This document shows, one piece after another, positions 44,401 through 53,771 of a DNA stretch of 64,000 nucleotides; within the stretch, counting starts at the first letter, position 1; each line of letters opens with the position of its first letter. Position numbers and translations under genes: made by a program. Origin of the DNA: Halomonas sp. THAF5a. GTDB lineage: Bacteria; Pseudomonadota; Gammaproteobacteria; Pseudomonadales; Halomonadaceae. The notes below the pieces were generated by a model, which was given only the letters and a program-made list of their open reading frames with translations, did not search any database and was not told where the DNA came from. The stretch is from positions 1,116,001 to 1,180,000 of the forward strand of contig NZ_CP045417.1 in assembly GCF_009363755.1 (NCBI RefSeq), written 5' to 3'.

Positions 44401-45965
44401 GGCGAAATGCCACGCGCCACAGTGAACGCATTGAGTACCGCAGGCAGGCTAAACTCCTTGAAGAGGAAGGTGTTGTGCCTGAGGAGTACCTCTATCAATA
44501 CGAGCGTTTAGTTGATGAGGCACGGCGCTCACATGAGGCATTATTGATTTTTGAGCGTAAGTTCGAGCAACTGCAACGGGAGCTTGAGAAGCAGCTTGAT
44601 AGTGCTAGTTCACTGTCGGCTCTGGCCTTCTGTGATCGCCTCATCGCTCTCCATGACGAAGTCACGAGCGGAGAATGGGAGTCACGCGAGATAGAGGAGG
44701 TTGAGCGTCTGTTCTCGATAGTGCGTGAATGGGTGGCGCAGGAGGCATCGAGTTGGATAGAGCGTGCCCATTGTCGTTCTCCTCAAGAGGTGGTTGAGTA
44801 TAGGCGAAAAATGGAAAAGGCTGCGGTGACCTTCAAGAAGCTTGAACTTGAGTCTTTCGCCGAGTTCGTCGTGCGGCAGAAGAGTCACTCCATCGCCACT
44901 GTCGAGGAAAGGTTCAAATTCCAGAGCACTCTATTAGAGGCACGGCAGTTTGCCAGTGTAACGACAGTATCATCAGTGAAAACGATCGCCGAGCTCGAGG
45001 CCGTTAAGGCCCAGTTGGATCGATTTACCAGTGCTTTGGAGCAAGCTAAAAAACTGGTAAAGGACGCAGAGCTTGATCATGTAAACAGGCAGTTACAGCT
45101 CCGGCGGGGCGAAGCGAATGAAGTGATATCGGAGCATCGACTTCAGCTGCAAGAGCTATATGAGGCGTCGATCGACTCTCTCGACTCAGTTCATGCATTA
45201 CAAGCAAAAGTGAGCCAGGCCCGGGAGATATTTGCGGGTCAGCGGGACTTCAGCGATATCGAGGATGCTCGCCGGCAGCTTGAAAAGATCTGCTTCGATT
45301 TAGAAACGTGGAGTGAGGTAGAAGGTAGTCCTGAAGAAGTGGATAGACAACTCTCCGAGGCGATAGAGGCGCGATGTGTTGAGCTTGATCGCTGGTGTGA
45401 AGACGAAGAAGTTGAGCCATTATGGCCGTTTCGCGAGGTGTATAAACGTTTTCGTGAGCGTCATGTTGCTGCCCTGTATGAGCAGTCTTCGCTTTGGGAA
45501 AAAAGTTTCCTGCCTCATATCGCGGATATTAGAGTACTGTCGCTCGATCAATGCCATCAGAAGCTACTAGCACTTAAGCGGGAACCACCGCTGTATCTTT
45601 CGCACTCAGTCAAAAACTCACTAGAGAGTGCCTGCCATGCATTGCAGGAACGTATCTGCGAGCTGCAAGAACAACAGGAGCGCGCCCAGGCTCAGCGCTG
45701 GCTGGAACAGTTCATCGTGGTTAACGAGCAATGTGATCAATTATCAGGTTCGGAGTGTGAACGCCTTCTGCGAAAACTTAGAGAGCCACCAGTCTTTCTT
45801 AACGACTCTGAGGCTATTTGGGCTGAGCGGTTAATTATGGTGATTGAGCGTCGACTCGATGAGTTAGACATATCAGATATTTTAGCACGTATCAGAACGC
45901 TTAAGCCTGAGGTGTTACAGAAAGTTGCTGAGGCGATTTCAGATATGACCGAAAAACATAAGTAA
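41454..45965 (+). CDS. SspC-like large ATPase with C-terminal coiled coil
   Basis: A 1503-aa protein. N-terminal AAA-like ATPase: Walker A AGYGSGKSH (Lys105) and Walker B LILFDEFGRF (Asp286, Glu287). The sspC product has APYGSGKS and LLWDEFGRH at matching positions, so the two appear paralogous. From about residue 960 to 1320 the chain is Glu/Lys/Leu/Gln-rich and predicted coiled coil, recalling SMC/BrxC-type proteins. It overlaps the DUF4007-like gene by 17 bases. Probable role: ATP-driven DNA engagement in the effector complex (inference). No nuclease motif seen. Confidence 0.78.
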   Translation: MTGSSNTATQCVVGDVVSFRSDLFFEGAVQLRWVDEDPERALKAASNFVFHGPRYHATRREDDSDGYVLRDTASFSSDLVGAFAKGEQQQGNPFSLAIAGYGSGKSHLAVTLAELLIAPSGKLAARVLQNVSAADSEVGNRMAAALNVLEKPVLTVPLDGMANFNLGAEIARSIICKLREAGCDLSSIEELSPRFKAAENFVARNFEIRSADFEEALPGYNAEAVIALLQEHDEAIYSAVDAIFERANGAHIPVEGRESIQDLIATVTTVYCGSEGPFCGLLILFDEFGRFLEYAAEHPHLAGDSALQQLFQGVQDSAGRARFLGFIQYDLKAYISRLDRRELMHLQRYITRFEAAEKSYLSTNLETLFAHLIEKREPSFVEREVSASDEISVMHHLLRQALPEAERLPVWGDLEQFRQVICAGCWPMDPLAVWFITRQQDVVQSRSALNIVKESIERISDQPAQTSAGGTASISAADLLLTGMLPELVAAEQVRGGSVGETLQAILEERSAQLEGDDRRVLAAAAVLLKLRVRLPQREGYDRFLALAAGMRSKSLAQALQRLTEELGVLEWNEDFEQYEIVQDAATRGQFSKLLRSRCTDPAAQAIGPLFTTYARSLCNLQAVDPGFANEQRITTQDWRFEAMFAASSTAIDSISLAFRDWRQASDVNEAKGRIIYVYVEGDEQPELIGKAAQQAFSAELIKRDVARAPIWVVLLHDSDGRLAESLKRWWVLERGLTDQEKERYRRFVAAESDRVVSLAQNAAAHALVERLHWVAGFDDVPAGRRLSQVGREIFARVYPKVVPFPFDGFATGTGAGTTAKKDCLEIVRALVSGEVDAEWIQSRVVRLRNRASQLFVHSWGVIDRDGNIATQPGNERIAALLEVMDQWHLDFPRRSLEHTRRDLLSAPFGCNVASSALLLGLFMARRRPRRRLLIDGEVRQNASWINEAFKASDLDSKVLARTTIGFIAEDDQARWQNLFEDWRNATRHSERIEYRRQAKLLEEEGVVPEEYLYQYERLVDEARRSHEALLIFERKFEQLQRELEKQLDSASSLSALAFCDRLIALHDEVTSGEWESREIEEVERLFSIVREWVAQEASSWIERAHCRSPQEVVEYRRKMEKAAVTFKKLELESFAEFVVRQKSHSIATVEERFKFQSTLLEARQFASVTTVSSVKTIAELEAVKAQLDRFTSALEQAKKLVKDAELDHVNRQLQLRRGEANEVISEHRLQLQELYEASIDSLDSVHALQAKVSQAREIFAGQRDFSDIEDARRQLEKICFDLETWSEVEGSPEEVDRQLSEAIEARCVELDRWCEDEEVEPLWPFREVYKRFRERHVAALYEQSSLWEKSFLPHIADIRVLSLDQCHQKLLALKREPPLYLSHSVKNSLESACHALQERICELQEQQERAQAQRWLEQFIVVNEQCDQLSGSECERLLRKLREPPVFLNDSEAIWAERLIMVIERRLDELDISDILARIRTLKPEVLQKVAEAISDMTEKHK

Positions 45966-46054
45966 TGTTGTTTTTCATAAGTTGTATCAACAGGATTAAA
46001 TATTACGCAAAGTTAGTCTCTAAGCTCCTAATTTCATAGAGCACCATTCTGAGA

Positions 46055-48649
46055 ATGGGTTTGAATATGGAAAAGACGAAAACACAAGTGGGGGAGAACC
46101 TTGCAACTCGTTCCGGATTACAGCTAGGAAAGCGCGTCGGCGGCTACTTGTACATTCATCGCAGTGCCTGTGATGAGCTTAATGATAGCGCCCAGGCCGC
46201 CCTTTCACGCGCAGAGGAACTTGCGGGCGCGGTTAATTGGAACGTTGCTAAGCTCGGACTTAAGTGTGGCAGAGTATCACTGCTTGATTATATGAAATTT
46301 TTCGACAACGCGTTCCCCGAGCTGGTTCGTAGCTATCGTATTAATCTCGTAGACGAGACCGTACGGGTGCTGGACTACTCCAAAGTCAGCAATCGACCTG
46401 TGTTGCATCGGAAGGAGCTTTTGCTCAGTTCCAGGCACCCGCGCTATCTAGAGTATGCGCAGTTTACGCAGACACTCGAACGCGCCGGCTTATACAAAAA
46501 CAGCCACGCTGTTGGCTATCAAAGACAGTGGCAAGAGCGTCTGACAACTAGTGGCTTTTGTGTGAAAGGGCATACGCTAGAGATTGTTAATCACGAGGAG
46601 CTGCGCGAGCAGGCTGAAGTACAACGCCATCGCACGGCACTGCGCCGCTATTCTTTTTCGCGACCGATGCAAGCGTTAGCCCGCCATGGTTACCTCGACG
46701 GTCGCCGCGTTGTGTTCGACTACGGATGCGGCCGAGGCGATGATCTGCGCCTGCTTGAGTTGAACGGCGTGCCAGCTTGCGGCTGGGACCCGCACTTTCG
46801 GCCAGGCGCCGAGAAGGTTATGGCCCCCATCGTCAATCTCGGCTTCGTGATCAATGTGATCGAACAACCAGAAGAAAGAGTGCGTGTACTCGCTGATGCG
46901 TATGCACATGCGCAGGAACTGCTTGTGGTAGGCGTAATGCTGCAAGGAACCTCGTCTGCAGAGCATGCTGCATTTGGTGACGGGGTGCTAACCAGCCGGG
47001 GTACATTTCAGAAGTACTTCACACAGGAAGAGTGCAAGACATTCATCGAGGACGTACTTGATGTCGAGCCGGTGCCGGTTTCACCCGGCGTGTTCTTTGC
47101 GTTTCGCGAGGAGCAAGATGCACAGGTCTTTCTTGAGCGCCGAGTAGTCAACCGCGTACACCTAAAGCACTTACGTCAACGTGTTCCTGTATGCAGCCGT
47201 AAAGAGCGCGCGGAAGCGGTCTATCGGGAGCATCAGAGTGTGCTCGATCCTGTTTGGGAAGTCTTTCTCAGTCTCGGCCGGGCACCACATCAGGACGAGG
47301 TCGATAACCTTGACGGTCTACTAGAGCACTTTGGCACTCTGCGCCGCGCGCTCTCATTTCTGAAGCGTTACCACGGGGATGAGCTGATCACCGAGGCGGG
47401 GCAAGCACGCGCTAGCGACCTACGCGTCTACCTCGCTCTACAGCTGTTTCGGTCGCGTCAACGCTTTAGCAAGTACTCTTCGGGTATACAGCGCGATATT
47501 AAAGCTTTTTTTGGTTCGCTGCGCATGGCGCGCGAGAGTGCCGCGGACTTACTTTATTCGATCGGCAATCCCGAGAACATACATGCAGACTGCCAAGCGG
47601 CCGCCGAAGCCGGTATTGGCTGTCTCGATGATGAGCAGCGCTCCTTGACGCTGTACACGGGCGATGTAGAGCGCCTTCCCGAGCGGCTACGGGTGTATGT
47701 TGGCTGCGCGACTCAGCTTTACGGCGACCCTCAGGCGGCAGATCTGGTCAAGATCCACGCCGGGACCGGTAAGCTGTCGTTGATGTCCTACGATGACTTT
47801 GAAGGAAGGGTGCTGCCGCTCATGGTGGAGCGTGTGAAGCTAGACTTCCGCAGTCAGTACATCGACTTGTTCGAGTATGGTGATGAATACCCTTCGCCGT
47901 ATCTGTATAACAAGTCCCGCTACGTCAGTGAAGAGTTTCCGAATTACGAGGAACAGCAGGAATTCGAGCGTCAGCTTGCTGACCTCGAGCTATTCGATTT
48001 TTCTGGACATGGGCCTCGAAGAAATAAGTTTGACGCGAAACTGCGTAGTTTACGACTTGAGGTGCAGGGCTTCGAGCTCGTAGGCGCTACCGATTTACCG
48101 TCGCTTGACGAGCCCTGTGGTAAGTATCATTGTTTCCGAGATTTTGTCGAATGCGGAGAAACTCAGAATAAATACGATATACCGAACATTCCCAAAGAGC
48201 CGGAGACTTACAACGCATTGGTAAATCTTGCCTATGAGGTAATTGACCCGGTTATGGACTACTTTGGGGGGATTAAGCTGACCTATGGATTCTGTAGCGC
48301 GGAACTCGCGCGAAAGGTGCCGGGGCGGAATGATCCATCGCGCGATCAGCATGCAGGGTCCGAGTATAGCAGCCGGGGTAATAGGATATGTAAGCGATTA
48401 GGGGCGGCGGTGGACTTTCTTATTGAGGAAGAGGATATGGCTGAGGTTGCTTTATGGATTTATGACCACTGTGCTTTTGATAGGCTTTATTTTTATGGGC
48501 ATGATCGTCCTCTTCATGTGAGCATTGGTCCAGAAGCGAATAAGCTCGTTGTGGAAATGGTGACAACTTGTGACTGTAAAAAAATCCCTAATGTTAAAAG
48601 AGATCCGTGTGCCTGGCTGAATGAGTTGTTAAAAAAAGGAGGAAGGTAA
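46055..48649 (+). CDS. DNA phosphorothioation-associated putative methyltransferase
   Basis: An 864-aa protein of the dnd-related methyltransferase family (TIGR04096, recognised by its RTALRRYSFSRPMQAL and motif I VVFDYGCGRGDD, near residues 205-235). The SAM-binding Rossmann part is followed by a long C-terminal region unique to the family. These genes accompany phosphorothioation loci; their substrate is unknown. It starts 89 bases after the 1503-aa ATPase gene; ATG at 46055 or 46067 are both possible. It ends the rightward operon and converges on sspD. Confidence 0.88.
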   Translation: MGLNMEKTKTQVGENLATRSGLQLGKRVGGYLYIHRSACDELNDSAQAALSRAEELAGAVNWNVAKLGLKCGRVSLLDYMKFFDNAFPELVRSYRINLVDETVRVLDYSKVSNRPVLHRKELLLSSRHPRYLEYAQFTQTLERAGLYKNSHAVGYQRQWQERLTTSGFCVKGHTLEIVNHEELREQAEVQRHRTALRRYSFSRPMQALARHGYLDGRRVVFDYGCGRGDDLRLLELNGVPACGWDPHFRPGAEKVMAPIVNLGFVINVIEQPEERVRVLADAYAHAQELLVVGVMLQGTSSAEHAAFGDGVLTSRGTFQKYFTQEECKTFIEDVLDVEPVPVSPGVFFAFREEQDAQVFLERRVVNRVHLKHLRQRVPVCSRKERAEAVYREHQSVLDPVWEVFLSLGRAPHQDEVDNLDGLLEHFGTLRRALSFLKRYHGDELITEAGQARASDLRVYLALQLFRSRQRFSKYSSGIQRDIKAFFGSLRMARESAADLLYSIGNPENIHADCQAAAEAGIGCLDDEQRSLTLYTGDVERLPERLRVYVGCATQLYGDPQAADLVKIHAGTGKLSLMSYDDFEGRVLPLMVERVKLDFRSQYIDLFEYGDEYPSPYLYNKSRYVSEEFPNYEEQQEFERQLADLELFDFSGHGPRRNKFDAKLRSLRLEVQGFELVGATDLPSLDEPCGKYHCFRDFVECGETQNKYDIPNIPKEPETYNALVNLAYEVIDPVMDYFGGIKLTYGFCSAELARKVPGRNDPSRDQHAGSEYSSRGNRICKRLGAAVDFLIEEEDMAEVALWIYDHCAFDRLYFYGHDRPLHVSIGPEANKLVVEMVTTCDCKKIPNVKRDPCAWLNELLKKGGR

Positions 48650-48663
48650 GGATCGCCCTTACC
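48645..48663. terminator. Hairpin at the end of the effector operon
   Basis: GGTAAGG/CCTTACC, a 7-bp stem with 5-base loop overlapping the methyltransferase stop codon, followed by a pyrimidine-rich run (CTCTTCTTCCTCC). It lies in the convergent gap before sspD and may stop transcription from the left. Confidence 0.5.
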
Positions 48664-48764
48664 CTCTTCTTCCTCCCTCTTTCTAAGGGCTTCAATGATT
48701 TTCTGTATTATATTTACAAGAATTATCGAAAATTTTTCTCTTGAACGCTCTTATGTCTTGATTG

Positions 48765-49580
48765 TTAAAGATGACAGATAGCGCAACCATCGACTTCGTC
48801 TGGCGCCTTCACTTCATACTGTCGGGGATCTTTTTCAAGATCCTCAAGAGTGCGTCCTTCGACCCAGGTGAATTGCGCACCGTTTACAGGGTTCTCATAC
48901 ATCTTTGCGCGAGCGAAGAGATCGGGGTGGTTGCGCTTAAGCGCCTGCCACTCGCCTTTTTGCTGGTAGAAACAAAAGTAACAGCCAGAACGCGAGCGCC
49001 AGTTGTAGTACTTAGGCAGACCTAGCCCTGATTCTTCCAACAGGCGCTGGATGTCTGTCAGTCCCATCTTGTGCTCTTTGAATGGATAGATGGGCAAAAT
49101 GTTAGGTTTATCAGAGAGAGCAGGCGGTTTATTCGACTGTTGTGTGTATCCTTCACGGTTCTCGTCGTGGCGAATACCGATATAACTATATGCGGTATTT
49201 GCACCAACGTAGTCCTCGAATGGCTGGATCTTAAGCACCCGAGTGCACCAGCGTGAGCGAGGGCTCGGGAGGTAGCCACCATAAACTTCAAGCCAAAGAT
49301 CAAAAGGATTACGGTTACCCTTTTTTTTTGCGCCGAGCTTATCAAGTGCATTGAGGCGGACAATCTCTGTGCCGAGTACTGCCTCAAGTCGCTCGAGGTA
49401 TTCGTCTGTTTCCGGTAGTTCGACGCCGGTATCACAAAATACGTATTCGACGGGAAGCTCGGGGTAATGCTCTCGCATAAAGAGCGCGAGTGCTGTTGAA
49501 TCTTTACCACCGGATAGGCTGACGATATGTTTAACGCTAGTATCGTTAGCTTTGGCTAAGGCTTCATCCAGAGTCGCCAT
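48765..49580 (-). CDS. sspD: SspD: PAPS-reductase-like ATP pyrophosphatase for DNA phosphorothioation
   Basis: A 271-aa enzyme that activates DNA or sulfur for replacing a non-bridging phosphate oxygen by sulfur (DndC/SspD role). The PP-loop SLSGGKDSTALALF is at residues 22-35. C-terminal cysteines in CYFCFYQQKGEW and CAICHL probably hold an Fe-S cluster. The start at 49580 overlaps the sspC stop by 17 bases. It is the last gene of the leftward sspABCD operon. Confidence 0.92.
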   Translation of the reverse strand: MATLDEALAKANDTSVKHIVSLSGGKDSTALALFMREHYPELPVEYVFCDTGVELPETDEYLERLEAVLGTEIVRLNALDKLGAKKKGNRNPFDLWLEVYGGYLPSPRSRWCTRVLKIQPFEDYVGANTAYSYIGIRHDENREGYTQQSNKPPALSDKPNILPIYPFKEHKMGLTDIQRLLEESGLGLPKYYNWRSRSGCYFCFYQQKGEWQALKRNHPDLFARAKMYENPVNGAQFTWVEGRTLEDLEKDPRQYEVKAPDEVDGCAICHL

Positions 49581-52500
49581 GTTTAGCCTCCTCAGTTTGG
49601 TCTATTAGATGGCGTAGCTGTGCTTGGGCATCAGAATGACCGATTAGCTGTGAAAGGTTGCCCATCAAGGTTTCGATGCGATTAGTGTACAGTTTTGCAA
49701 TGGCAGCACGACCCTCTGCGCTCGGGGGATGATCGGAGTCGAGTGCGAGCGCTTGGGTTTCGATCTGGCCTACTAACGCTGCGAAGTTGTTACGGAAGCG
49801 AACGAGGTCGCTGTCGGTCCAACGCTGCGGTTTTTTCTCAGCAACGATGGCAGCAAGCGCGTCGGCAAATGCGTAATCATCTGAGAACCGGGCCAGGGGC
49901 AGTGTGAGTACCGCCTTTGCGAGACCTGAAAGCTGCTTACGAACATACTGCGGTATGGTTTGGCGCCAGCGCTCAAATCGCGCCATTGTGCTGCTGTCTA
50001 GTGCGGCATCCGTTATTAGCCGGAGGTTGTCATCGACCGTAGCGAGGATGCTTTCACGATAGCGATCGACGACGCTAGCCAGTCTACTTGTGGCAGAAGC
50101 AGCCCAACGAACTATACCGTCATAGTCCTTGGTATCAACTCCGGCGAGCTGTGGGAAACGGTGGAAGAATAATTGTACTGGACTGACCTCACCGGACAGC
50201 GAATGCTGTAGTCCCCGAACGTCGGCTGGTACCTCAGAGGTGTCCAAGGCGCCGGGGGGGAGCTTCACCCTCCAAGCCTCGACACCGTCATACACCGCAC
50301 GAATCAAGTCACTTGCCCTAAAGAAGTCGGCACCGAAAACTTCGCCTAGATTGATAAGATAGCGGCGTGTTTCCGAGTCGAGCATCATGACTCTCAGCGT
50401 GAAAGCACTCGGCTGGCGGCAAATGCTCTCGATATGCCTAGGAAGTAGATCCTCCAGGTAGTTGCCTTTCTCATCGCTTATAGAGAGCGCAGAGGGAAAA
50501 GCTTTGAGCGCTGCCGCAAATAAAATTGGCATGACGCCATCACGCATTCCATAGGGGGGCGCCGCTAGCTCAGAGAAGAAACCAGCAAGATCCTTAGGCT
50601 GCTCATCCGGGATTGTTAGAAGATCCCTGAACTTCTGCCAAACTTCGGCAAGCGCCGGGTCTTTAAGGTCTGTCGGCTGTTTATAGACGTAGACGTCCTC
50701 GCCATCGGTTGCTTTTGTATATAAACCAGTATTGGAAAGTACCGTCCGGAATATAGAAGCATCTGCATATTCTCCGGCGATGCCGAGCCTTTCCTCACCA
50801 TGGCGCTCAAGAATCCCCATTATCACTTTGCGCCGTGCATTGACGAGTTGTGGCGACGGTTTATGGCGTACAATCATCTCATTCTTGATGACAGGAGTGC
50901 TTCTAAAGAGATTCTCGCAGATATCGGATAGTGTGGTTAACAGATCTGCGCGATCTGTGATATGAAGCGCTTCACCACCATTAAACCAAAGTGCCTCAAA
51001 TCCGGGTTGGGTGAGACGGGTTAGCTGGTTGTGCAGATGAATCTGAGTCTCATCAAGCATCTGCTGTAGTTCAGTGCTGATGAGTGGGTCTTCGGCGAGC
51101 AGTGCCTCATCATCTTGCATTCGGGTCAAGCAAATCAGCTCCGCCGCGGCGGCACGGATATCGATCATCTGGCTTGGTACCGCGATGACCGTCAGAGGAT
51201 CATCATTATTTAATGCCGCCTGGCAAGCTGCATCGTAATCTTTCTCGTTCTGTGGCACGACGTAAAGGACCCGACCATCGGCCTGCGCACAGCTTTGCGT
51301 TGAGCCACTATTGCTGCTGATCAGATCTTGCGCAGGGATGTACTCACACTCGAAGTAGCGGCGGATGCTGTACTTGTCATTGTAACGCACCGGCCGCCAG
51401 ACAGAAGGGCGAAACTCCTTGTTGAGCAGCGCGAGGATGTCAAAGTCGCCCTCAAGGCGCGCGAGCTCCTCCTCAAGCCGGCTGCGGAGATCGACATCGG
51501 TGCCGTGCCAGAGTGAGACTTGATCGCTGCGGCGACGATGCAGTAGTAGCTTACGTTCGATTAGTTGGTCTATAGTGCGCTTAGACTTGGGAGTATCACC
51601 GAGCGCGAACTCTAACAATGAGCGACTGACACGGCTGCGCTCGCCAGAGAGACCGAGCTCGAGGATGCTCGCAGTCTTTAGGGCGCGGGCCTCGAGTTTG
51701 TCGTCGACTTTAGAGAGCGCGCTTTCGGTTTCGAGCCACTTACGGTACGTACCGCCGACGCCAGTATCAGCCTGCATTGCGACTGCGAAGTAGTCATATA
51801 AATGTTCGGGTGTGACAGATTGTTCTAAATCCGCTGAGAGCACGAACCCAAAGAGAGTGCGCTCATGCTGTGCGGCACGGGCGGCAAGGCGCGGCAAGAT
51901 ATGGAGCGCAGCCGGATGAAGGGGGTAAGCGCGTGAAAGCAGGTCTGGCAGTTCGCCTTCAAGGTCCGTCAGTAAACCCACTTCTAGGGCCCGGTCGGCT
52001 ATGTGTTTGTCGGAGTGTGAAAGTGAAAGCTCGCGCGGTTTTTGCGTGTCGATAATATTACCGATAAGACGGTAAAGTTCGCGGCTGTCATCAACGTACT
52101 GGATGGGCTCGAAGCGGCCTTCGATCTTTCGCCATTCGCCCAGCATGGATTGGCTGAGGCCCGTCGCGTATTGCAGCAGCCCTTGATGCATGAGGAGGCC
52201 GAGCGTGACCGGCAATTTCTGAGTGCGTGCTGCGTACTCGGCCAAAGTCTGAATATCAGCCAGGCGCTGGGGGTGGCCATTGCGGATGAGCTGCTCGACA
52301 TGGCGGCCAAACTCATCCCATAGCAGGACAACACGATCAATTTGGCATGGTTCGGATTTTGAGAGTGTGCTTTTGTCCTTGAGATAATCTAAGACCGCAA
52401 GTGCCCCGGCGATACCGCTGGCATCTATCTGCTTGAGTGCTTGGGCAAGATCTTGCATACCCAAGCGCTGCAGCGAAGCGCACGCAGCATCGCGTATGGC

Positions 52501-52866
52501 GAGGCCAACGTCTTGTATGGCACCTTCGAGCGCAATTACAACACCATGGATATTTCCATGAGCGAGCCGTTTCTGTGCAAAGTCGCCGAGCTGTGGCTCA
52601 ACCCGCTGCAGACGCTGGCCCACCGCCTCGAGCGTCGTCCAGGCGTGCTTGCGATTTTCCACTAACTGCAGGAGATAGGTGGCGCTGATGGATTTTCCCG
52701 AACCGTAAGGGGCGATAACGAAAAAGGCGCGACTATCACTATGGCCGCTGACGCCTTGCAGAAAGGCAATGGCCTTGGACGTCGGCTCGTAGTGGCCGAT
52801 ACGCTCAGGTTCGCTAGCGTCGAAGACGACGTTGATGGAACGCAGAAATGGGGTTTCTTGTTGCAT
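49564..52866 (-). CDS. sspC: SspC: ATPase of the phosphorothioation complex
   Basis: A 1100-aa protein. The N-terminal P-loop APYGSGKS (Lys58) and Walker B LLWDEFGRH (Asp184, Glu185) mark the AAA-like ATPase; the long C-terminal part is helical. SspC is known to supply ATPase activity to SspB/SspD modification. The open frame reaches to 53082 but that would lie inside sspB; the ATG at 52866, two bases after the sspB stop, is chosen. Similar in both ATP-site motifs to the 1503-aa protein at 41454. Confidence 0.88.
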   Translation of the reverse strand: MQQETPFLRSINVVFDASEPERIGHYEPTSKAIAFLQGVSGHSDSRAFFVIAPYGSGKSISATYLLQLVENRKHAWTTLEAVGQRLQRVEPQLGDFAQKRLAHGNIHGVVIALEGAIQDVGLAIRDAACASLQRLGMQDLAQALKQIDASGIAGALAVLDYLKDKSTLSKSEPCQIDRVVLLWDEFGRHVEQLIRNGHPQRLADIQTLAEYAARTQKLPVTLGLLMHQGLLQYATGLSQSMLGEWRKIEGRFEPIQYVDDSRELYRLIGNIIDTQKPRELSLSHSDKHIADRALEVGLLTDLEGELPDLLSRAYPLHPAALHILPRLAARAAQHERTLFGFVLSADLEQSVTPEHLYDYFAVAMQADTGVGGTYRKWLETESALSKVDDKLEARALKTASILELGLSGERSRVSRSLLEFALGDTPKSKRTIDQLIERKLLLHRRRSDQVSLWHGTDVDLRSRLEEELARLEGDFDILALLNKEFRPSVWRPVRYNDKYSIRRYFECEYIPAQDLISSNSGSTQSCAQADGRVLYVVPQNEKDYDAACQAALNNDDPLTVIAVPSQMIDIRAAAAELICLTRMQDDEALLAEDPLISTELQQMLDETQIHLHNQLTRLTQPGFEALWFNGGEALHITDRADLLTTLSDICENLFRSTPVIKNEMIVRHKPSPQLVNARRKVIMGILERHGEERLGIAGEYADASIFRTVLSNTGLYTKATDGEDVYVYKQPTDLKDPALAEVWQKFRDLLTIPDEQPKDLAGFFSELAAPPYGMRDGVMPILFAAALKAFPSALSISDEKGNYLEDLLPRHIESICRQPSAFTLRVMMLDSETRRYLINLGEVFGADFFRASDLIRAVYDGVEAWRVKLPPGALDTSEVPADVRGLQHSLSGEVSPVQLFFHRFPQLAGVDTKDYDGIVRWAASATSRLASVVDRYRESILATVDDNLRLITDAALDSSTMARFERWRQTIPQYVRKQLSGLAKAVLTLPLARFSDDYAFADALAAIVAEKKPQRWTDSDLVRFRNNFAALVGQIETQALALDSDHPPSAEGRAAIAKLYTNRIETLMGNLSQLIGHSDAQAQLRHLIDQTEEAKHGDSG

Positions 52867-52868
52867 GG

Positions 52869-53771
52869 CTATGCTGCGACTACCTGAGCTTGGGTTCGAT
52901 GGTAATAGGCTTCGATCCACTTGATGGGAGGGAGTGCGGCAACATGTAGCTTGCGCTCTCCGGCTGAGCTGATCACCCTTACGGTGCCTTCTGAAAGCTC
53001 CGACTCTGCCTTTTCGACGACATCGATAAAGGCATCGAGGCTGAGTTGTAGACAACGGCCCAGGCCACCTTCGATGAAGCATGCCTCCCGCAACGGTAGG
53101 CCTCCCTCTTTTAGCGCACCGTTGACGCTTAATGCGTAGCCGAGCATTTCCACCGGGATGGTGGCGACGTCTAGCTCGTTACGCCGATACATGTGTGAGT
53201 CCCGGAAGTATGTCAGGAGGCCCAGGCGCCGGAAGGGAGAGTCGGAGGCATCTTCTGGATCAGCATGTTCATTCGGAACTGGCACGGCGTAGGTAGAGAG
53301 CAAGCAGGCGACATCGCGTTGCAGAGTTCTCAGGACCGGCGAGCGCTGCTGTGAAGCATCCAGATGACGCTTGAGGGCCTCTGAACAGGCAATCCGATCG
53401 AAGCGATGAGCGCTGTAACGAGAGAAAAACCAGTGCCAACTCTGGGCCTCATCCGGATTGTTCACGAGATTGATATGCAGTGCGATCCAGGTTCCGATCT
53501 GCAGGAAATATCGGTCATGTTTCAAAATCAGCCTGCCAAGCTCGGTGGGCACCAAAACCTTGCTCTTCTTTCCCTTTTGTCCAGGTTGCGTCTTAGCTAG
53601 CCCTGTAGCAATGAGCCAATGGCGAATTGATTTAGCCATATTACGGCCTACGCCTAGAGTGTCAGCAACATAGGGGTCGCTGAACGCTTCCTCTTTGTCC
53701 TCGATCAGAGTTAGGCCCTTATGGAGCCAACCTTCGCGGACGGGAAACGTCTCGTGTCCGCCAAATCTCAT
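52869..53771 (-). CDS. sspB: SspB: DUF4007 protein, sequence-specific nickase subunit
   Basis: A 300-aa DUF4007 protein. It starts MRFGGHETFPVREGWLHKG, the family signature. A winged-helix-like part (VADTLGVGRNMAKSIRHWL) is followed by a helical core (GTWIALHINL). SspB is known to nick DNA at the site that will be sulfur-modified. The gene overlaps sspA by ATGA and precedes sspC by two bases. Presence of DUF4007 and absence of a DndE-type protein separate this system from Dnd. Confidence 0.9.
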   Translation of the reverse strand: MRFGGHETFPVREGWLHKGLTLIEDKEEAFSDPYVADTLGVGRNMAKSIRHWLIATGLAKTQPGQKGKKSKVLVPTELGRLILKHDRYFLQIGTWIALHINLVNNPDEAQSWHWFFSRYSAHRFDRIACSEALKRHLDASQQRSPVLRTLQRDVACLLSTYAVPVPNEHADPEDASDSPFRRLGLLTYFRDSHMYRRNELDVATIPVEMLGYALSVNGALKEGGLPLREACFIEGGLGRCLQLSLDAFIDVVEKAESELSEGTVRVISSAGERKLHVAALPPIKWIEAYYHRTQAQVVAA

